Part shown: positions 1-10,459 of the stretch, piece by piece
Layout of the letters: each line of letters starts with the position of its first letter
Position numbering within the stretch: the first letter of the stretch is position 1
The notes under the pieces: model-generated
Seen by the model: only the letters and a program-made list of their open reading frames with translations
Told to the model about the DNA's origin: nothing
The model's database searches: none
Made by a program: the position numbers and the translations under genes
NCBI GenBank assembly: GCA_030068145.1
Contig: JAPJBO010000070.1
Span: 186,001-250,000 of the forward strand
DNA from: Diplonema papillatum
Taxonomy: Eukaryota > Euglenozoa > Diplonemea > Diplonemida > Diplonemidae
DNA: 64,000 nt
Reading direction: 5' to 3'

Positions 1-255
1 GGCCCCGAGGCGCTGGGCGCCCAAGTGCAGAAGGTACGGCTCCGCTTGACTCAGCGACTTCTTCCGAGACGTAAACGTGCGGCCTCACCTTCTCCGTGCG
101 GAGCATAGCCGGCCGCTGGGCCACGACCAGGCCCTGGACGATGGTCACGGAGGACGATCTCTCGTTGCTGATACCGCTCATACATCTGCATGCCCTTCCT
201 GATAGTACTGCTGAACTTTGCTTTGAACACCGGTTCAGCGAGATTCGAGGAAGTG
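1..255 (-). pseudogene. Echo copy of the NOA1 3' exon (cut by window edge)
   Basis: Diverged minus-strand copy of part of the terminal NOA1 exon (593-1038). It repeats the segment that in the gene encodes LLHLAAQRLGVKLP and QRPAMLRMEK, but single-base indels break the frame. It begins before the window, so its length is unknown. It forms a tandem series with the next copy (period about 337 nt). Confidence 0.7.
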
Positions 256-592
256 CTAGAAAGAGTCTGCTGTGAGATACTCATCAGCATCGTCGTCGTC
301 GCCACGGTACGTGGTGGTTTGCGCGTCGGGAGCTTCACTCCGAGGCGCTGGGCGCCCAAGTGCAGAAGGTACGGCTCCGCTTGACTCAGCGACTTTTCCC
401 GCGACGTAAACGTGCGGCGAGGCGGCCGCACCTTCTCCATGCGGAGCATAGCCGGTCGCTGGGCGACGACCAGGCCCTGGACGATGGTCACGGAGGACGA
501 TCTCTCGTTGCTGATACCGCTCAACGTGAGCTTCATACATCGGCATGCCGTTCCTGATGATGAACACCTGTTCAGCGAGATTCGAGCAAGTA
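256..592 (-). pseudogene. Second echo copy of the NOA1 3' exon
   Basis: A 337-nt unit directly downstream of the NOA1 stop codon, on the same strand. It carries the last part of exon 3 including the TTTYRGDDDD tail region, but lacks the front of the exon. A short indel after EIVLR puts the rest in another frame, so it is probably non-coding. An open frame runs through this copy into the next, so a fused read-through product cannot be fully excluded. Confidence 0.7.
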
Positions 593-3500
593 CTAGAAAG
601 AGTCTGCTGTGAGAGACTCATCATCATCGTCGTCGCCACGGTACGTGGTGGTTTGCGCGTCGTCTGGCTGACGAGCTCCTCTCCTTTCGGGGAGCTTCAC
701 GCCGAGGCGCTGGGCGGCCAAGTGCAGAAGGTACGGCTCCGCTTGACTCAGCGACTTCTTCCGGGACGTGAACATGCGGCGAGGCGGCCGCACCTTCTCC
801 ATGCGGAGCATGGCCGGCCGCTGGGCCACGACCAGGCCCTTGACGGTGTTCACCCGGAGGACGATCTCTCGCTGCTGGTGCAGCTCGACGTCGGGCGTAA
901 AGAACACGACGCCGTTGATGCAGATGTCGACGGGCTGCGCCCGGTTCACTTCGCAGAAGACTGTCTCCGACTGCACAAGGCCGCCGAGCTCTTTGATCAT
1001 CACAGGGCTCGTCGGCGGCGACAAAACGTGGCGAATTCCTGTTCGTGAGAAAGAGGAGGGTCCTGGGTATAGTTAACAGGGGACCATTTCTCCGGGGAGT
1101 ATCCGGTCGCCCCACTACTGCCCCGTACTACTACGGTGGGCGTAAGTCGTTACGTCAGAGGCGCGGCGTAGGCCGCAGCCCTGCCATCGAGGATGAGTCT
1201 ACCATCATAGACACATTCTAGACTGTATCTTGCGTGACAAGATGTTGTGTTTGTGTGTCGTGTCGTGTAGGGGTAGACCCGCATGACCTCAGGTACGTTC
1301 AACACGTGGTTCGGTAGTTGCAGCACTTGAGATCCCTTGGTTCTTTGTCTGGCAGCTTCGTCCCCCGAAGCATTTCCTTCTCAAGCTGGCGCTTGTGTAG
1401 AAAAAGAGGCAGAGGCATACCTTTCCACTTCTCGTAGAAGATGTCCGCTTCGTCGGTTCGCACGACCCGGAACTTAAGCCGCGACCAGCGGGCGACCGCT
1501 TTCAGGACGACACCTTCAGCGGGGCCTTTGAGGACGTCGACTCGGGCCAGGGCGCCGAACAAGATGCTGTACCCGGGCTCCAACCGGAAGAATTCGACGT
1601 GCACCCTCCTCTTCGGCGCGAGCGTGCTGGCCAGCCCGAAGGGCAACACGTTGCAGACCTGGCCCTTCTTCAGGATGCCCGGCGTGTCTACGAGCCGCGC
1701 CTCCTCGCGCTCGACCCCCGAAGCGGTCCGTTTCTCGGTGGCGAGGGTGAACGAGATGTTCTTGATGGTGGTGCCCGGGGTCGACGAGACGGTGGACCCG
1801 AACGCCAGGTCGCGAACGAACGGGTTGTCGACGGTGAGGCTCAGCGCCTTCGACGGGGCGCTCGCCCCCTCCGGGATGACCCACCGCTGCTGGTAGGAGA
1901 CCGACTTGCCCTTCCGCACCACGTCCGTCACCAGCTCTGCGGCGGGGTGCGGCGGCGGCGCGGGGCAGTACAGGTCGTACAGGTTGGCCACCAGGCTGCT
2001 CTTCCCGACGTTGACGGCGCCGACGGTGTACACGTCGTTGCCGCGCCGGTGGTGCTCGACGGCGGCGGCGACCAGCTCCACGTTGTACTTCTCGTCATTC
2101 CCAACGGCGAGTGCATCGACGACCTGACGCATGGAGGAAGGGGGAAATCTCGTATAATGGTTAGGCAGTGCTGTCGGTTTGATGCTAGCATGTTCGATGC
2201 GAGCATCAAATCTTCTTCGAAGAAATGCGTAGTTTTGTTTTATGCTAAATATGCAGGAGAACACACGTGGGGAAAAGGGAAAAGAGAGAAGGAGGAAGAG
2301 TCCCCAGGTAGCCTTTTCAAGGACTATAGGAGACCGACTTGCCCTTCCGCACCACGTCCGTCACCAGCTCTGCGGCGGGGTGCGGCGGCCAGGTTGGCCA
2401 CCAGGCTGCTCTTCCCGACGATGACGGCGCCGACGGGTGTACACGTCGTTGCCGCGCCGGTGGTGCTCGATGGCGGCGGCGACCAGCTCCACGTTGTACT
2501 TCTCGTCATTCCCAACGGCGAGTGCATCGACGACCTGACGCATGGAGGAAGGGGGAAATATTAGTATAATGGTTAGGCAGTGCTGTCGATTTGATGCTAG
2601 CATGTCCGATGCAAGCATCAAATCTTCTTCGAAGAAATGCGTAGTTTTGTTTTATGTTAAATGTGCACACGTGGGGGAAAGGGAAAAGAGAGAAGGAGGA
2701 AGAGTCCGCAGGTAGCCTCTTCAAGGATTGCCTGATTACCTGCAAAGCACGTGCTCATACAAATGCTCGGCCCCCGAAGCTGGTTCGTTTGGGCAACGAG
2801 ATGTTCTTGATGGTGGTGCCCGGGGTCCAGGTCGCGAACGAACGGGTTGTCGACGGTGAGGCTCAGCGCCTTCGACGGGGCGCTCGCCCCCTCCGGGATG
2901 ACCCACCGCTGCTGGTAGGAGACCGACTTGTCCTTCCGCACCACGTCCGTCACCAGCTCTGCGGCGGCGGCGCGGGGCAGTACAGGTCGTACAGGTTGGC
3001 CACCAGGCTGCTCTTCCCGACGTTGACGGCGCCGACGGTGTACACGTCGTTGCCGCGCCGGTGGTGCTCGATGGCGGCGGCGACCAGCTCCACGTTGTAC
3101 TTCTCGTCATTCCCAACGGCGAGTGCATCGACGACCTGACGCATAGAGGAAGGGGGAAATCTTAGTATAATGGTTAGGCAGTGCTGTCGATTTGATGCTA
3201 GCATGTTTGATGCTAGCATCAAATCTTCTTCGAAGAGAACATTCGCAGGAAAACACACGTGGGGAAAAGGGAAAAGAGAGGAGGAAGAGCCCGCAGGTAG
3301 CCTCTTTTCAAGGATTACCTGCAAAGCATGTGCTCTGGTGATTTGTTCTTCGTTTACACCACTGTGTGGTGTTTTCTCACTCAAGACTTTTGACCTGTTG
3401 TGTTTGTGCGTCTTGTCGTGTAGGGGTAGGCCCGTATGACCTCACGTCCGTTCAGTTCAACACGTGGTTCGGTAGTTACAGCACTTGGGATCCCTTCGGT

Positions 3501-4839
3501 TCTTTGTCCGGCAGCTTTGGTCGAACAGTTCCTTCCATTAAGAAGCAAGAGCGTGAGAGGTTGTGTGAGGGAGCGAGAGGCCCTGTTTCACAGTATATCA
3601 TTAGTCGGTTAATATTCATCGTCTAAGACTAGCGTTTTATACGACAAAAAGAAAAGGGCGCACCTTGAGCCCTACAGCCTTCGCCCTCTCCTTCATCCAG
3701 TCGCCGAGCAGGCCGTAGTGCCGGATGGTCCATTTTTCTTTCAGCTCGGGGTCTGCGGCGGCGCGTTGGTGGAAAGCAGAGCGGTTACCGAGGATCCAAG
3801 GGACGGGCATCGCGTCCGCGTGCGTGCCCACTAGCAGCACCTGGCGGCCGCCGGTGAGCGTCCCGATCTCCCACTTCGACAGGAACGTGCTCTCGAAGTC
3901 CCAGAGGGACACGACGAGCACGACCAACGGCGCCCGGCCGGGCGGGTGCTCCTTGATTTCGGCCAGCTCGTGCTTCCACTCGTCGAACGGCATGATCATC
4001 TTCTTCGAGTCGTACGTGTACGACCGCAGCTGCTGGCAGCGCTCGCAGGTGACCGGACGAGGGGCGTAGCGGTGGAGGCTTTCCATCTCCTCTTGCGTCA
4101 TGTAGTCGAGGTATTCGTACTCTTCCTTCCAGCCGCTCCGCTGCACTTCCTCGTGCAGCTTGGTCTGCCGAGAGTAGTACGTTTCCCGGAGCTTCATCAT
4201 CCGGTCGTGTTCTTCAATGTGCAGCTTGATGGCTTCCAACGAGAGATACCCAGGCAAGAACTGCTGCCGGCACTGCAGCAACGCGCCGCAACCCGGGCAT
4301 TGATCCGTGCCGCGTAGCACGTCGGGTATGTGGTAAGGGTTGGTGTACGTGATGGCCAGCGCGCTGCTGTGCTGGTGGATGTCGGCGCTTGGGTCCAACC
4401 CGTCGGATTTCGCGGGCACCGGCGCGGCGGCGGCGCTGCCCTGGGCTCGCTGCTGCCGGGCGGTTTTGAACGGGTCGTTGAACATCGACAGCTGGTGCGG
4501 ATGCGGCATCTGGCGCGCCGACCGCAGCCGTCCCGTCTCCGGGTCGACGTTGCTTGGGTCCGTCTCGGACTGGGTGCCGTACTTGACGACTTCGATCGAT
4601 TCCGCCAGCGCCGTGCTCGTCGTCGGGTGGGACCCGATGAGCTGGTTGTACGCGCCCTGCGGCGCCGGAGGTGGCCGCCTCCCCGCGTCGCCGGCGTCGG
4701 CTACGGCAACCGCCCTCTCGACCTTCTCCCGCTCGGTCGAAGGCCGCTGCAGCCGGCCCACGCTCAGCCGCGCTTCCTTGTCGGCCAGCTCGTCGAAGAT
4801 GGCGCGGCCGCGCGCGAACAGCGCGCCTCGTGGCCGCAT
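593..4839 (-). CDS. NOA1: NOA1/YqeH-type circularly permuted GTPase, 3 exons, 774 aa
   Basis: Exons: 4839-3664, 2123-1421, 1038-593; joined length 2325 nt, in frame. Known role of the family: organellar (mitochondrial or plastid) small-ribosomal-subunit assembly. Seen: an Arg-rich N terminus that could be a presequence; two Cys pairs (CPGCG at 181-185, CERC at 265-268) forming the family zinc finger; then G4 before G1, the permuted order. The switch-like SLWDFEST is at 311-318, the G4 position reads THAD (339-342) instead of NKxD, G1 GAVNVGKSS is near 426-434, G2 STPGTT near 505, and G3 DTPG at 538-541. Introns: donors GTGCGC and GTATGC, acceptors CAG. The ATG at 4839 is the first in the GC-rich exon. 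Both ends and intron 1 hold partial copies of its own exons. The family is clear; mitochondrial versus plastid location is inferred. Confidence 0.86.
1060..1195. repeat. Dispersed repeat, copy 1 (CTCCGGGGAG family)
   Basis: Lies at the exon 3 end of NOA1 intron 2. It shares the order CTCCGGGGAG, TACTACGGYGGGCGTAAGTCG and a GC-rich tail with copies near 23575-23690 and 27135-27230. No open frame is conserved between copies. Confidence 0.6.
1262..1410 (+). repeat. Dispersed repeat F6 in NOA1 intron 2
   Basis: Contains GTAGGGGTAGACCCGCATGA, then CACGTGGTTCGGTAGTT and TTCTTTGTCTGGCAGC. Further copies are at 3418-3545, 34070-34170 and 63128-63260. Here it begins within a few nt of the exon 2 donor on the minus strand (1420), so most of this 382-nt intron is repeat. 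Confidence 0.65.
2138..2330 (+). repeat. Dispersed repeat F5 with hairpin, next to the NOA1 exon 2 acceptor
   Basis: Begins with GGGGAAATCTCGTATAATGG, followed by a GATGCTAGCAT inverted-repeat block, TCTTCGAAGAAATGCGTAG and a GGGAAAAGGGAAAAG tail. On the minus strand it forms the 3' end of NOA1 intron 1, just upstream of the CAG at 2124-2126. The GTATAATGGTTAG segment resembles a tRNA A box. Confidence 0.65.
2335..2534 (-). pseudogene. Echo of NOA1 exon 2 inside intron 1 (short copy)
   Basis: Keeps the splice acceptor and the first part of exon 2 including the P-loop region. It has an internal deletion after the P-loop and ends abruptly at the sequence encoding GKSVSY. Use of its acceptor would shift the frame. 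It is bounded by F5 repeats on both sides, so the duplicated unit is F5 + acceptor + exon 5' part. Confidence 0.75.
2548..2745 (+). repeat. Dispersed repeat F5, second copy in NOA1 intron 1
   Basis: Same layout as the copy at 2138-2330 (GTATAATGGTTAGG, GATGCTAGCATG, CTTCTTCGAAGAAATGCGTAG). It precedes the echo at 2335-2534 as read on the gene strand. Confidence 0.65.
2800..3135 (-). pseudogene. Echo of NOA1 exon 2 inside intron 1 (longer copy)
   Basis: Closest echo to exon 1. It retains an intact acceptor (CAG before 3135) and codes like exon 2 through GAVNVGKSSL and LYDLYCPAPPP. A deletion then puts the frame into a stop, and a second deletion removes the segment around STPGTT. It is diverged by point changes from the full exon (2123-1421), so it is an old copy, not an assembly duplicate. 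Confidence 0.78.
3148..3315 (+). repeat. Dispersed repeat F5, third copy, with perfect hairpin
   Basis: Contains a 16-bp inverted repeat with a 5-nt loop around 3189-3225 (arms GATTTGATGCTAGCAT), then TCTTCTTCGAAG and the GGAAAACACACGTGGGG block. It adjoins the acceptor of the longer exon 2 echo. Confidence 0.65.
3418..3545 (+). repeat. Dispersed repeat F6 near the NOA1 exon 1 donor
   Basis: Copy of the 1262-1410 element (GTAGGGGTAGGCCCGTATGA, CACGTGGTTCGGTAGTTACA, TTCTTTGTCCGGCAGC). It lies in intron 1, about 120 nt from the exon 1 donor at 3663. Confidence 0.6.
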
Positions 4840-5146
4840 CGCGGCGCTGCCTCCTCAACTATGGATTCTGCTGCTTGTGTTCCCGTCGATCCCAGGGGGG
4901 GTGGGACGAGCAGATTTTTGGTGCCTTGCTTTCCCTGGGAGGCGGCTGATTCCTGTTGATGGGTTCGTTTTGTGGTAAGTGTGCATTGTGGTACTGAAGA
5001 TGAGCAAGTGAGGTTCCGCTGGCGCGCGCGAACAAAAAGCCGACGAGACGCGCGGACGCTCGACAACATCGGCTGCTTCCTCCGAGATTTCGTTTTTCGA
5101 GGTGAAACAACCTGCTCGAAGACCTTCCCTTCGTCGAAGATGGCTC

Positions 5147-5332
5147 ATTGCGGCGCCGGAGGTGGCCGCCTCCCCGCGTCGCCGGCGTCAGCTACGGCGA
5201 CCGCCCTCTCGACCGTCTCCCGCTCGGTCGAAGGCCGCTGCAGCCGGCCCACGCTCAGCCGCGCTTCCTTGTCGGCCAGCTCGTCGAAGATGGCGCGGCC
5301 GCGCGCGAACAGGCTCGCCTCGTGGCCGCGTC
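5147..5332 (-). pseudogene. Echo 1 of the NOA1 start exon
   Basis: Copies the coding start through KEARLSVGRLQRPSTERE to the GRRPPPAPQ region. The start codon is changed to ACG. The flanking 5' sequence (CTCCTCAACTAT, GATCCCAGGGGGGGTGGGAC) is duplicated with it; the same flank occurs at 4853-5140 and 6060-6340. Confidence 0.75.
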
Positions 5333-5771
5333 TCCTCAACTATATATTTTGGATTCGGCTGCTTGTGTTCCCGTCGATCCCAGGGGGGGTGGGACGAGCA
5401 GATTTTTGGTGCCTTGCTTTCCCCGGGAGGCGGCTGATTCCTGTTGATGGGTTCGTTTTGTGGTAAGTGTGCATTGTGGTACTGCGGATTCGTGGTTGGC
5501 AGCGTGCTGCGTGAAACCTTTGAAAGCAAGTGAGGTTCCGCTGGCGCGCGCGAACAAAAAGCCGGCGAGACGCGCGGACGCTCGGCAACATCGGCTGCTT
5601 CCTCCGAACTTTCGTTTTTCGAGGTGAAACAACCTGCTCGAAGACCTTCCCTTCGTCGAAGTAGTAGAATGATCATGCATCAGTCTAGGCTTGACACGAT
5701 ACAATCTCTGGTATCGGGGAATCTCTGATTCGTCAGATTTTCCTCGGTCCAGTCTGGTTTGAGTGACAAGA

Positions 5772-5872
5772 AACCTGGTTGACCCTGCCGGTAGTCATAT
5801 GCTTGTTTCAAGGATTAAGCCATGCACGTCTCAGAGTAAATGCATTAACAGTGGGTCTGCAGACGGCTCATT
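5772..5872 (+). rRNA. 5'-terminal fragment of 18S rRNA gene (non-functional)
   Basis: Starts AACCTGGTTGACCCTGCC and continues GTAGTCATATGCTTG and GATTAAGCCATGCACGTCT to GACGGCTCATT, which is the conserved first ~100 nt of eukaryotic small-subunit rRNA with a few transitions. It stops at GGCTCATT and passes directly into the NOA1 start-exon echo. The ~110 nt before it (5662-5771) may be external spacer. It is too short to be a working gene. Confidence 0.88.
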
Positions 5873-6049
5873 GCGGCGCCGGAGGTGGCCGCCTCCCCGC
5901 GTCGCCGGCGTTACGGCGACCGCCCTCTCGACCTTCTCCCGCTCGGTCGCAGGCCGCTGCAGCCGGCCCACGCTCAGCCGCGCTTCCTTGTCGGCCAGCT
6001 CGCCGAAGATGGCGCGGCCGCGCGCGAATAGCGCGCCTCGTGGCCGCAT
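5873..6049 (-). pseudogene. Echo 2 of the NOA1 start exon
   Basis: Copies the NOA1 N-terminal coding region and retains the ATG at 6049 (reads MRPRGALFARGRAIF, with one Asp to Gly change soon after). A deletion near the codons for VAVADAGDAG shifts the frame. It joins the rDNA fragment at GGCTCATTGCGGCGCC, the same junction sequence that precedes echo 1. Confidence 0.78.
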
Positions 6050-6349
6050 CGCGGCGCCGCCTCCTCAACTATATCCTTTGGATTCGGTTGCTTGTGTTCC
6101 CGTCGATCCCAGGGGGGGGTGGGACGAGCAGCTGCTGGTGCCTTGCTTTCCCCCCTTCCACCCTCCCCCGGTGTCGGACGGGAGGCGGCTGATTCCTGTT
6201 GGTGGGTTCGTTTGTGGTACTGTGCATTTAGTACTGAAGATTCGTATGTCTGCAGCGTGCTGCATGAAACCGTCGAAAGCGGGTGAGTTCTGCTGGTGGC
6301 GCACGAACAAAAGCCGGCGAGACACTTACAGTCGCTCAGGGCTGTTCTG

Positions 6350-8650
6350 CAACTCGAGATGGCATGGTGGCTTCAAGTAGGAGTGGTGCGTGTTACCTCA
6401 GGCTTTTCGCAACACATGCAAATTTCCGCGCGGTCGTAAAAGTGCAAGCCGAAGTGATGTTTTCGCTCCTCTCCAAGGATGGTGACCGGAAGAAGGCTCT
6501 GACTCGTTTAATCGGGCTTTCAAGAAACTTTTAAGAAAACACAGCACCTCTAGATCCAAAATGGGGCACACCGAGTTTTTGGAGAGGCTTTATGACATCT
6601 ACTCACACGCAGCAAGCATTGATTCTTTTTGAAGTGCCTCGGGCGACGGTTGGGGAGAGCGAGTCTGAAGAACTCTCGGTCTCGGATTCACGCGTACTGC
6701 TGCAGATCTTGCACTTCTCAAACGAGTAACGGTGTGTGGAAAACCCCGTGCCGCCAGTTGACCTCGACGGCATTGAAAAGATGTAGAGGACCACACCAAG
6801 AACAAACAAGGAAGAGGGCAAAAACAAAAGCGCACGGCAGCGCCGAGTGTTTCGTGAGACCCCAGAAAATTCCCTGTCCGCGAGACCGTCAATGGATGCT
6901 CTGGAAACAACGCACGGGGGGGGTTTCAACCATTCACGAACACCAGGTATGGATACAGGTTTTCAGAAAACGGCTTGAAACTTTCTGTCGCGTGTTTTCT
7001 CAACACCCCGTGGTGGCAATGCGGTCCACGAGTTTCTCGGATCATAGTCGTACGCTGAACAGACATGGATGACACGCCTCCTTCGGGCTTTCTCCAAGTG
7101 AATTCCGGAGCACTGCCTCTTGTTCCGGCGCGAGCGTCATGCCCAGTAGCATGCCCACATACTCTGAGGCTGTGAGGCGGTAGTATGAGGGACGTAGGTA
7201 TGATTATACACTTTAACCACGGCTAGCCAAGCTTGTAAGTGTTGCGACCGACTTTTTCTTAATTGCGGGCCGACAAAGGGGTTTCTCTTGGGCAATGCAA
7301 CTGCGCCAATGTGTATGAAACCCTGAGCGACACCGCACAGCTCCCCCCCTTCTCGAAAAAGAATAGGCGCGACGTTTGTTTGTACGTGCCGGGGGTTTGA
7401 GAGTGAGTGAATACGAATCGGTAGGCTAATCTTCTCCCAAACACGCTGCCAGCGTTCTCTTTCGTGTTTACAATTAATTGCTATTACGAAAAACGCCGGG
7501 TCCAATGCTGAAACGCCGACCTCAACTACTGAAAGGAAAAGCCGCACGGTCCTATCGGGCACGAGTGCAGGGTGCCTGTGGCAAGGGTCCTGAAACGAGT
7601 GATTTCGTTAGCCGGCCGCCTTCCTTCAATACCGAAGTGTTCCAGAGCTAGGATTATTTTGCCGTCGATGGGCCGAGTCGGGCCACCCCCTCTATTCCCG
7701 GACCTGCGCCGGATTGCCTGCTAGTGTCGTTCGAGGTACATCGCGTCAATGCTGACTGTCGGCGCAGATTGTGTTTGCATACTCGCCGTAAAACCCATCG
7801 CAGTACATCAAGGTCTATTCAGACCCGGCACGGATACGTTGTCATTGAACTACTCAGATCGGATTGATTCCGCAGCGGGGCGGCTCTAAAGAGAAACGAG
7901 CAAACACTTCCCTGCACGAATTCTTTCTCGTCCGCCCCCTCCCCCCCAAAAATGCGGAGAAACGGAAAACAAGAACGAAGGAACGGTCTGATCCGCTTTG
8001 AACAGAAGCTGGGCAGGGCTACGATGGCAAGTAAACGCGTTTCCATCCGACTTTTTTGGGGGGAAAACATAGAACCAGAAACGGAAACGTCTCCGTAGTG
8101 TGCTGTGCCTGTCGCCTGGGTTAATGTCGTGCAGGAGCCACTACAGTAGTTAGAAAAGTTGGTCTGTCTGCGCCTGGTCGCCTCCTCCTCAACGACTGCG
8201 GGCAGAGAAGGCGGTTGTTTTCCTTCAGGTAGGTTTCCTCCACCGGCGCAAGTTGTTTGGGGTCTCTGCAACAGTTTTCCTGGAGTGAAACTCTCTCCTT
8301 AATCTTTCGAAACCATCGTTCCTTGCCACTGTTTTGTGCTACGGGACACGGGAGAACTGCGGACGGAAAACTGGAAAGCGGATCATACCCACCTGGAAGA
8401 AGATGAAGAAAATCGAAGCAAAAACGATGTCACGCGGGGGTTCAAAAGGGGGAGCGAAGCAGGGAAAACAAGAAAAGAAGACTTGGGCTCTCGACAGAAC
8501 AGATAGAAAAAGAGAGGGTTGTCCGATTGGGGGTTTTGTTCGCTTTTTTTGTCAAGAAAGGGGGTCCTGCGGGGACGGTAATCCGACACCCGCAGTTCGG
8601 AGCAGCACCAACCCAAGAGGTGCAGTCAATGAATCCCTGCAGGCTTTGCA
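6350..8650. other. Intergenic region without a supported gene
   Basis: Between the NOA1 5' echoes and the first F1 repeat. Short open frames exist on both strands, but none matches a family and none shows splice-flanked GC-rich coding. A block at 7375-7495 (TTTGTTTGTACGTGCCGGG, CCCAAACACGCTGCCAGCG) recurs at 31010-31145, and its first part at about 17010, so it is a dispersed repeat. Confidence 0.5.
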
Positions 8651-8652
8651 TA

Positions 8653-8862
8653 CTTTTTTTTGTACAAGCACCTGCTTTGTAGGAAATGCTTGAGGAGACT
8701 GCCAGATGCGAAAGATCAAAGGAGGTAAATGTGCTGTAGCCCACACGAAACACAGGTGGCGTAAGCGTTCAACAAAAAAGACCCACTTCGTCGTTGTATT
8801 GTTTTCTCTTCCTTTAGCCTCCTTCGAAATGAGCACAAGGCAGTCCCTCGAGTATTATTTTT
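8653..8862 (-). repeat. Dispersed repeat F1, reverse orientation
   Basis: About 210 bp. Read on the minus strand it runs from ACTCGAGGGACTGCCTTGTG through AACGCTTACGCC, TGTGTTTCGTGTGGGCTACA and TTTACCTCCTTTGATC to AAGCAGGTGCTTGTACA. Full-length relatives are at 20447, 29355, 50004 and 55528; a diverged one is at 33762. Confidence 0.8.
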
Positions 8863-9010
8863 AGATTTGAAGTTCGCTTGCAAAACCGGGGGTTTTTTGG
8901 GTCTCCGTGTGACCGTTAAATGGGTTCTCTTAGCGCAAGAGAGGGCTCCATGAGTGCGGGTTGTATATTTGGTGTACACTTTTTAAAAGACCCCGGCGAG
9001 TGTCGGGCGC
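8862..9010 (+). repeat. Dispersed repeat F2
   Basis: Begins TTTTTAGATTTGAAGTTCGC, then CCGGGGGTTTT, GGGTCTCCGTGTGACCG and GGGTTCTCTTAGCGCAAG. Related copies are at 29950, 40590, 40862, 47765, 54474, 54778, 61036 and 62488. It abuts F1 here. Confidence 0.75.
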
Positions 9011-9429
9011 CCCATCTTCTTTTTCGCCAGGACAGAACTCCGGAGAAGGGGTATAGGGCAGGTGGACCTGCCAACAACTCTCTCTGTACTGTATGCAAGC
9101 AACCACCCCTGCGCGACCAGCGTATGGACATACAGGCACGTTGGCAACTTGACATGCATCGAGTTGCATTTGTTGCGGGTTCCTCGAAAAAAAAGAAGCG
9201 TTCGTTCTTGGACGCAAGGACTACACTGCAGCAGGGCGTGCCATGAGGTTCTTTACTCGTGGTGTGCCTCCAAACTGGGCCTATGCGCGTCCGGACGGAC
9301 CGGCGGGCGTAACTCACTCGGGAGCGATAACAGGGGAGTTGCGCAAAAATGTTGCGCGTGGTTCAAGACGTTCCACGCACGCCGACGCACACGTATCCGA
9401 AGAATCTTGCATTGAAGTCGATGGGGGGC

Positions 9430-10459
9430 GGCGGGGGGCGCTGTGCGTCCGCATCTGCAGGTTTCGGCTTGGAAACACCTCGCATTGCGCGGGGGGTGGT
9501 TGCGAGGTGCCTTCGTGGAGTGAAGCGGGTGCCTCTCGTCGGCGCTTTCACGCGCGCCGTGGCAACGCCGACCGCGATGCCTGCTGCTGTGCACGACCAA
9601 TTTGCCGTGATGAAACACGGTGCATTCGTGGCGATGAGATGATGGAAGCGGAAGGGTGTTGCTTCGTTTGTGGCTGATCAATTTCGAGCTTGCTGCCGTT
9701 CCCCGTTGCCCGCCAACCTTCGCTCGCATTGCGTGGGCTTCGGCGCTAGATTCTGGTCAACAACGGAGTGAACAATAAACTCCTTTCCAAAACAATGCCG
9801 AGCGCGTGTCGTCAGCCTTTTGGCCTGCAAACGGCTCGGGCTGCGCGCTGGCATCGCGACGCCTGCTGCGTCCTGCTAAGCGAGCTCGCGGCCCACGCCG
9901 CGAAATCGTTGGTGTGAGCCTCGATGGAGCGTCGATGAGGAGCTTCGTGTTTCGGAAAGCACGTCGATATCACTGCTTTCACCATCGAGAACTTGGACCA
10001 AAGGGTCTCGGTGGAAGGGTCCTTAGACAGTCCATCGATCGTATGTCGCGTGGGGCTTCGCGCCGGGTTTGGGTGTCAAAAAAAAAAAAGGTTCTTGGCG
10101 CGCTCTTTTTTCGAAACGAGCCGCATTCTTCTCCTTTCGACACACGCCTCAGTCGCACCACGTGGCGTCACGATGCGAGCGTTGGTGCCGATGAAGTTGT
10201 TGAAGCCCTCTTTCACAACGGAGCGGTGTCGTCTCCTATTTACAAGCTCTCCCGGAATGCGCGTGCGCCGAAAGCGATACTCCTAGCGAGTGGCTGGTGG
10301 CCAGCATCAACAATCGGAGTATCAACAATCGGTCTGCCTGCGCCGCTGAGGCTGAATTGTGAGGCACGGGGCGCGGCTGCGCCAGCGTTCGATCTTCGGC
10401 CTGGAACGGCTCGCACTGCGTGGGCTTGGCGCGCTCGTTTTGGGTCGTTTTATCTGCCC
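9430..10459 (-). pseudogene. Degenerate tandem copies of the ARPC4 last exon and 3' flank
   Basis: The last exon of ARPC4 ends with codons for KEYFENFIR. Around 10188-10225 the minus strand again reads a KEGFNNFIG-like stretch, followed by codons like those for NARIV. A shared 3' flank motif (GGCYTGSAAACRSCTCG-like, then CTGCGTGGGC-like) recurs near 9465, 9825 and 10400. This looks like about three old copies of a unit of several hundred bp. Similarity is weak, so the unit borders are approximate. Confidence 0.45.

Noticed and set aside
5772-5872. Possible functional rRNA gene
   Set aside because: Only the first ~100 nt of 18S are present before the sequence switches to NOA1 exon copy.
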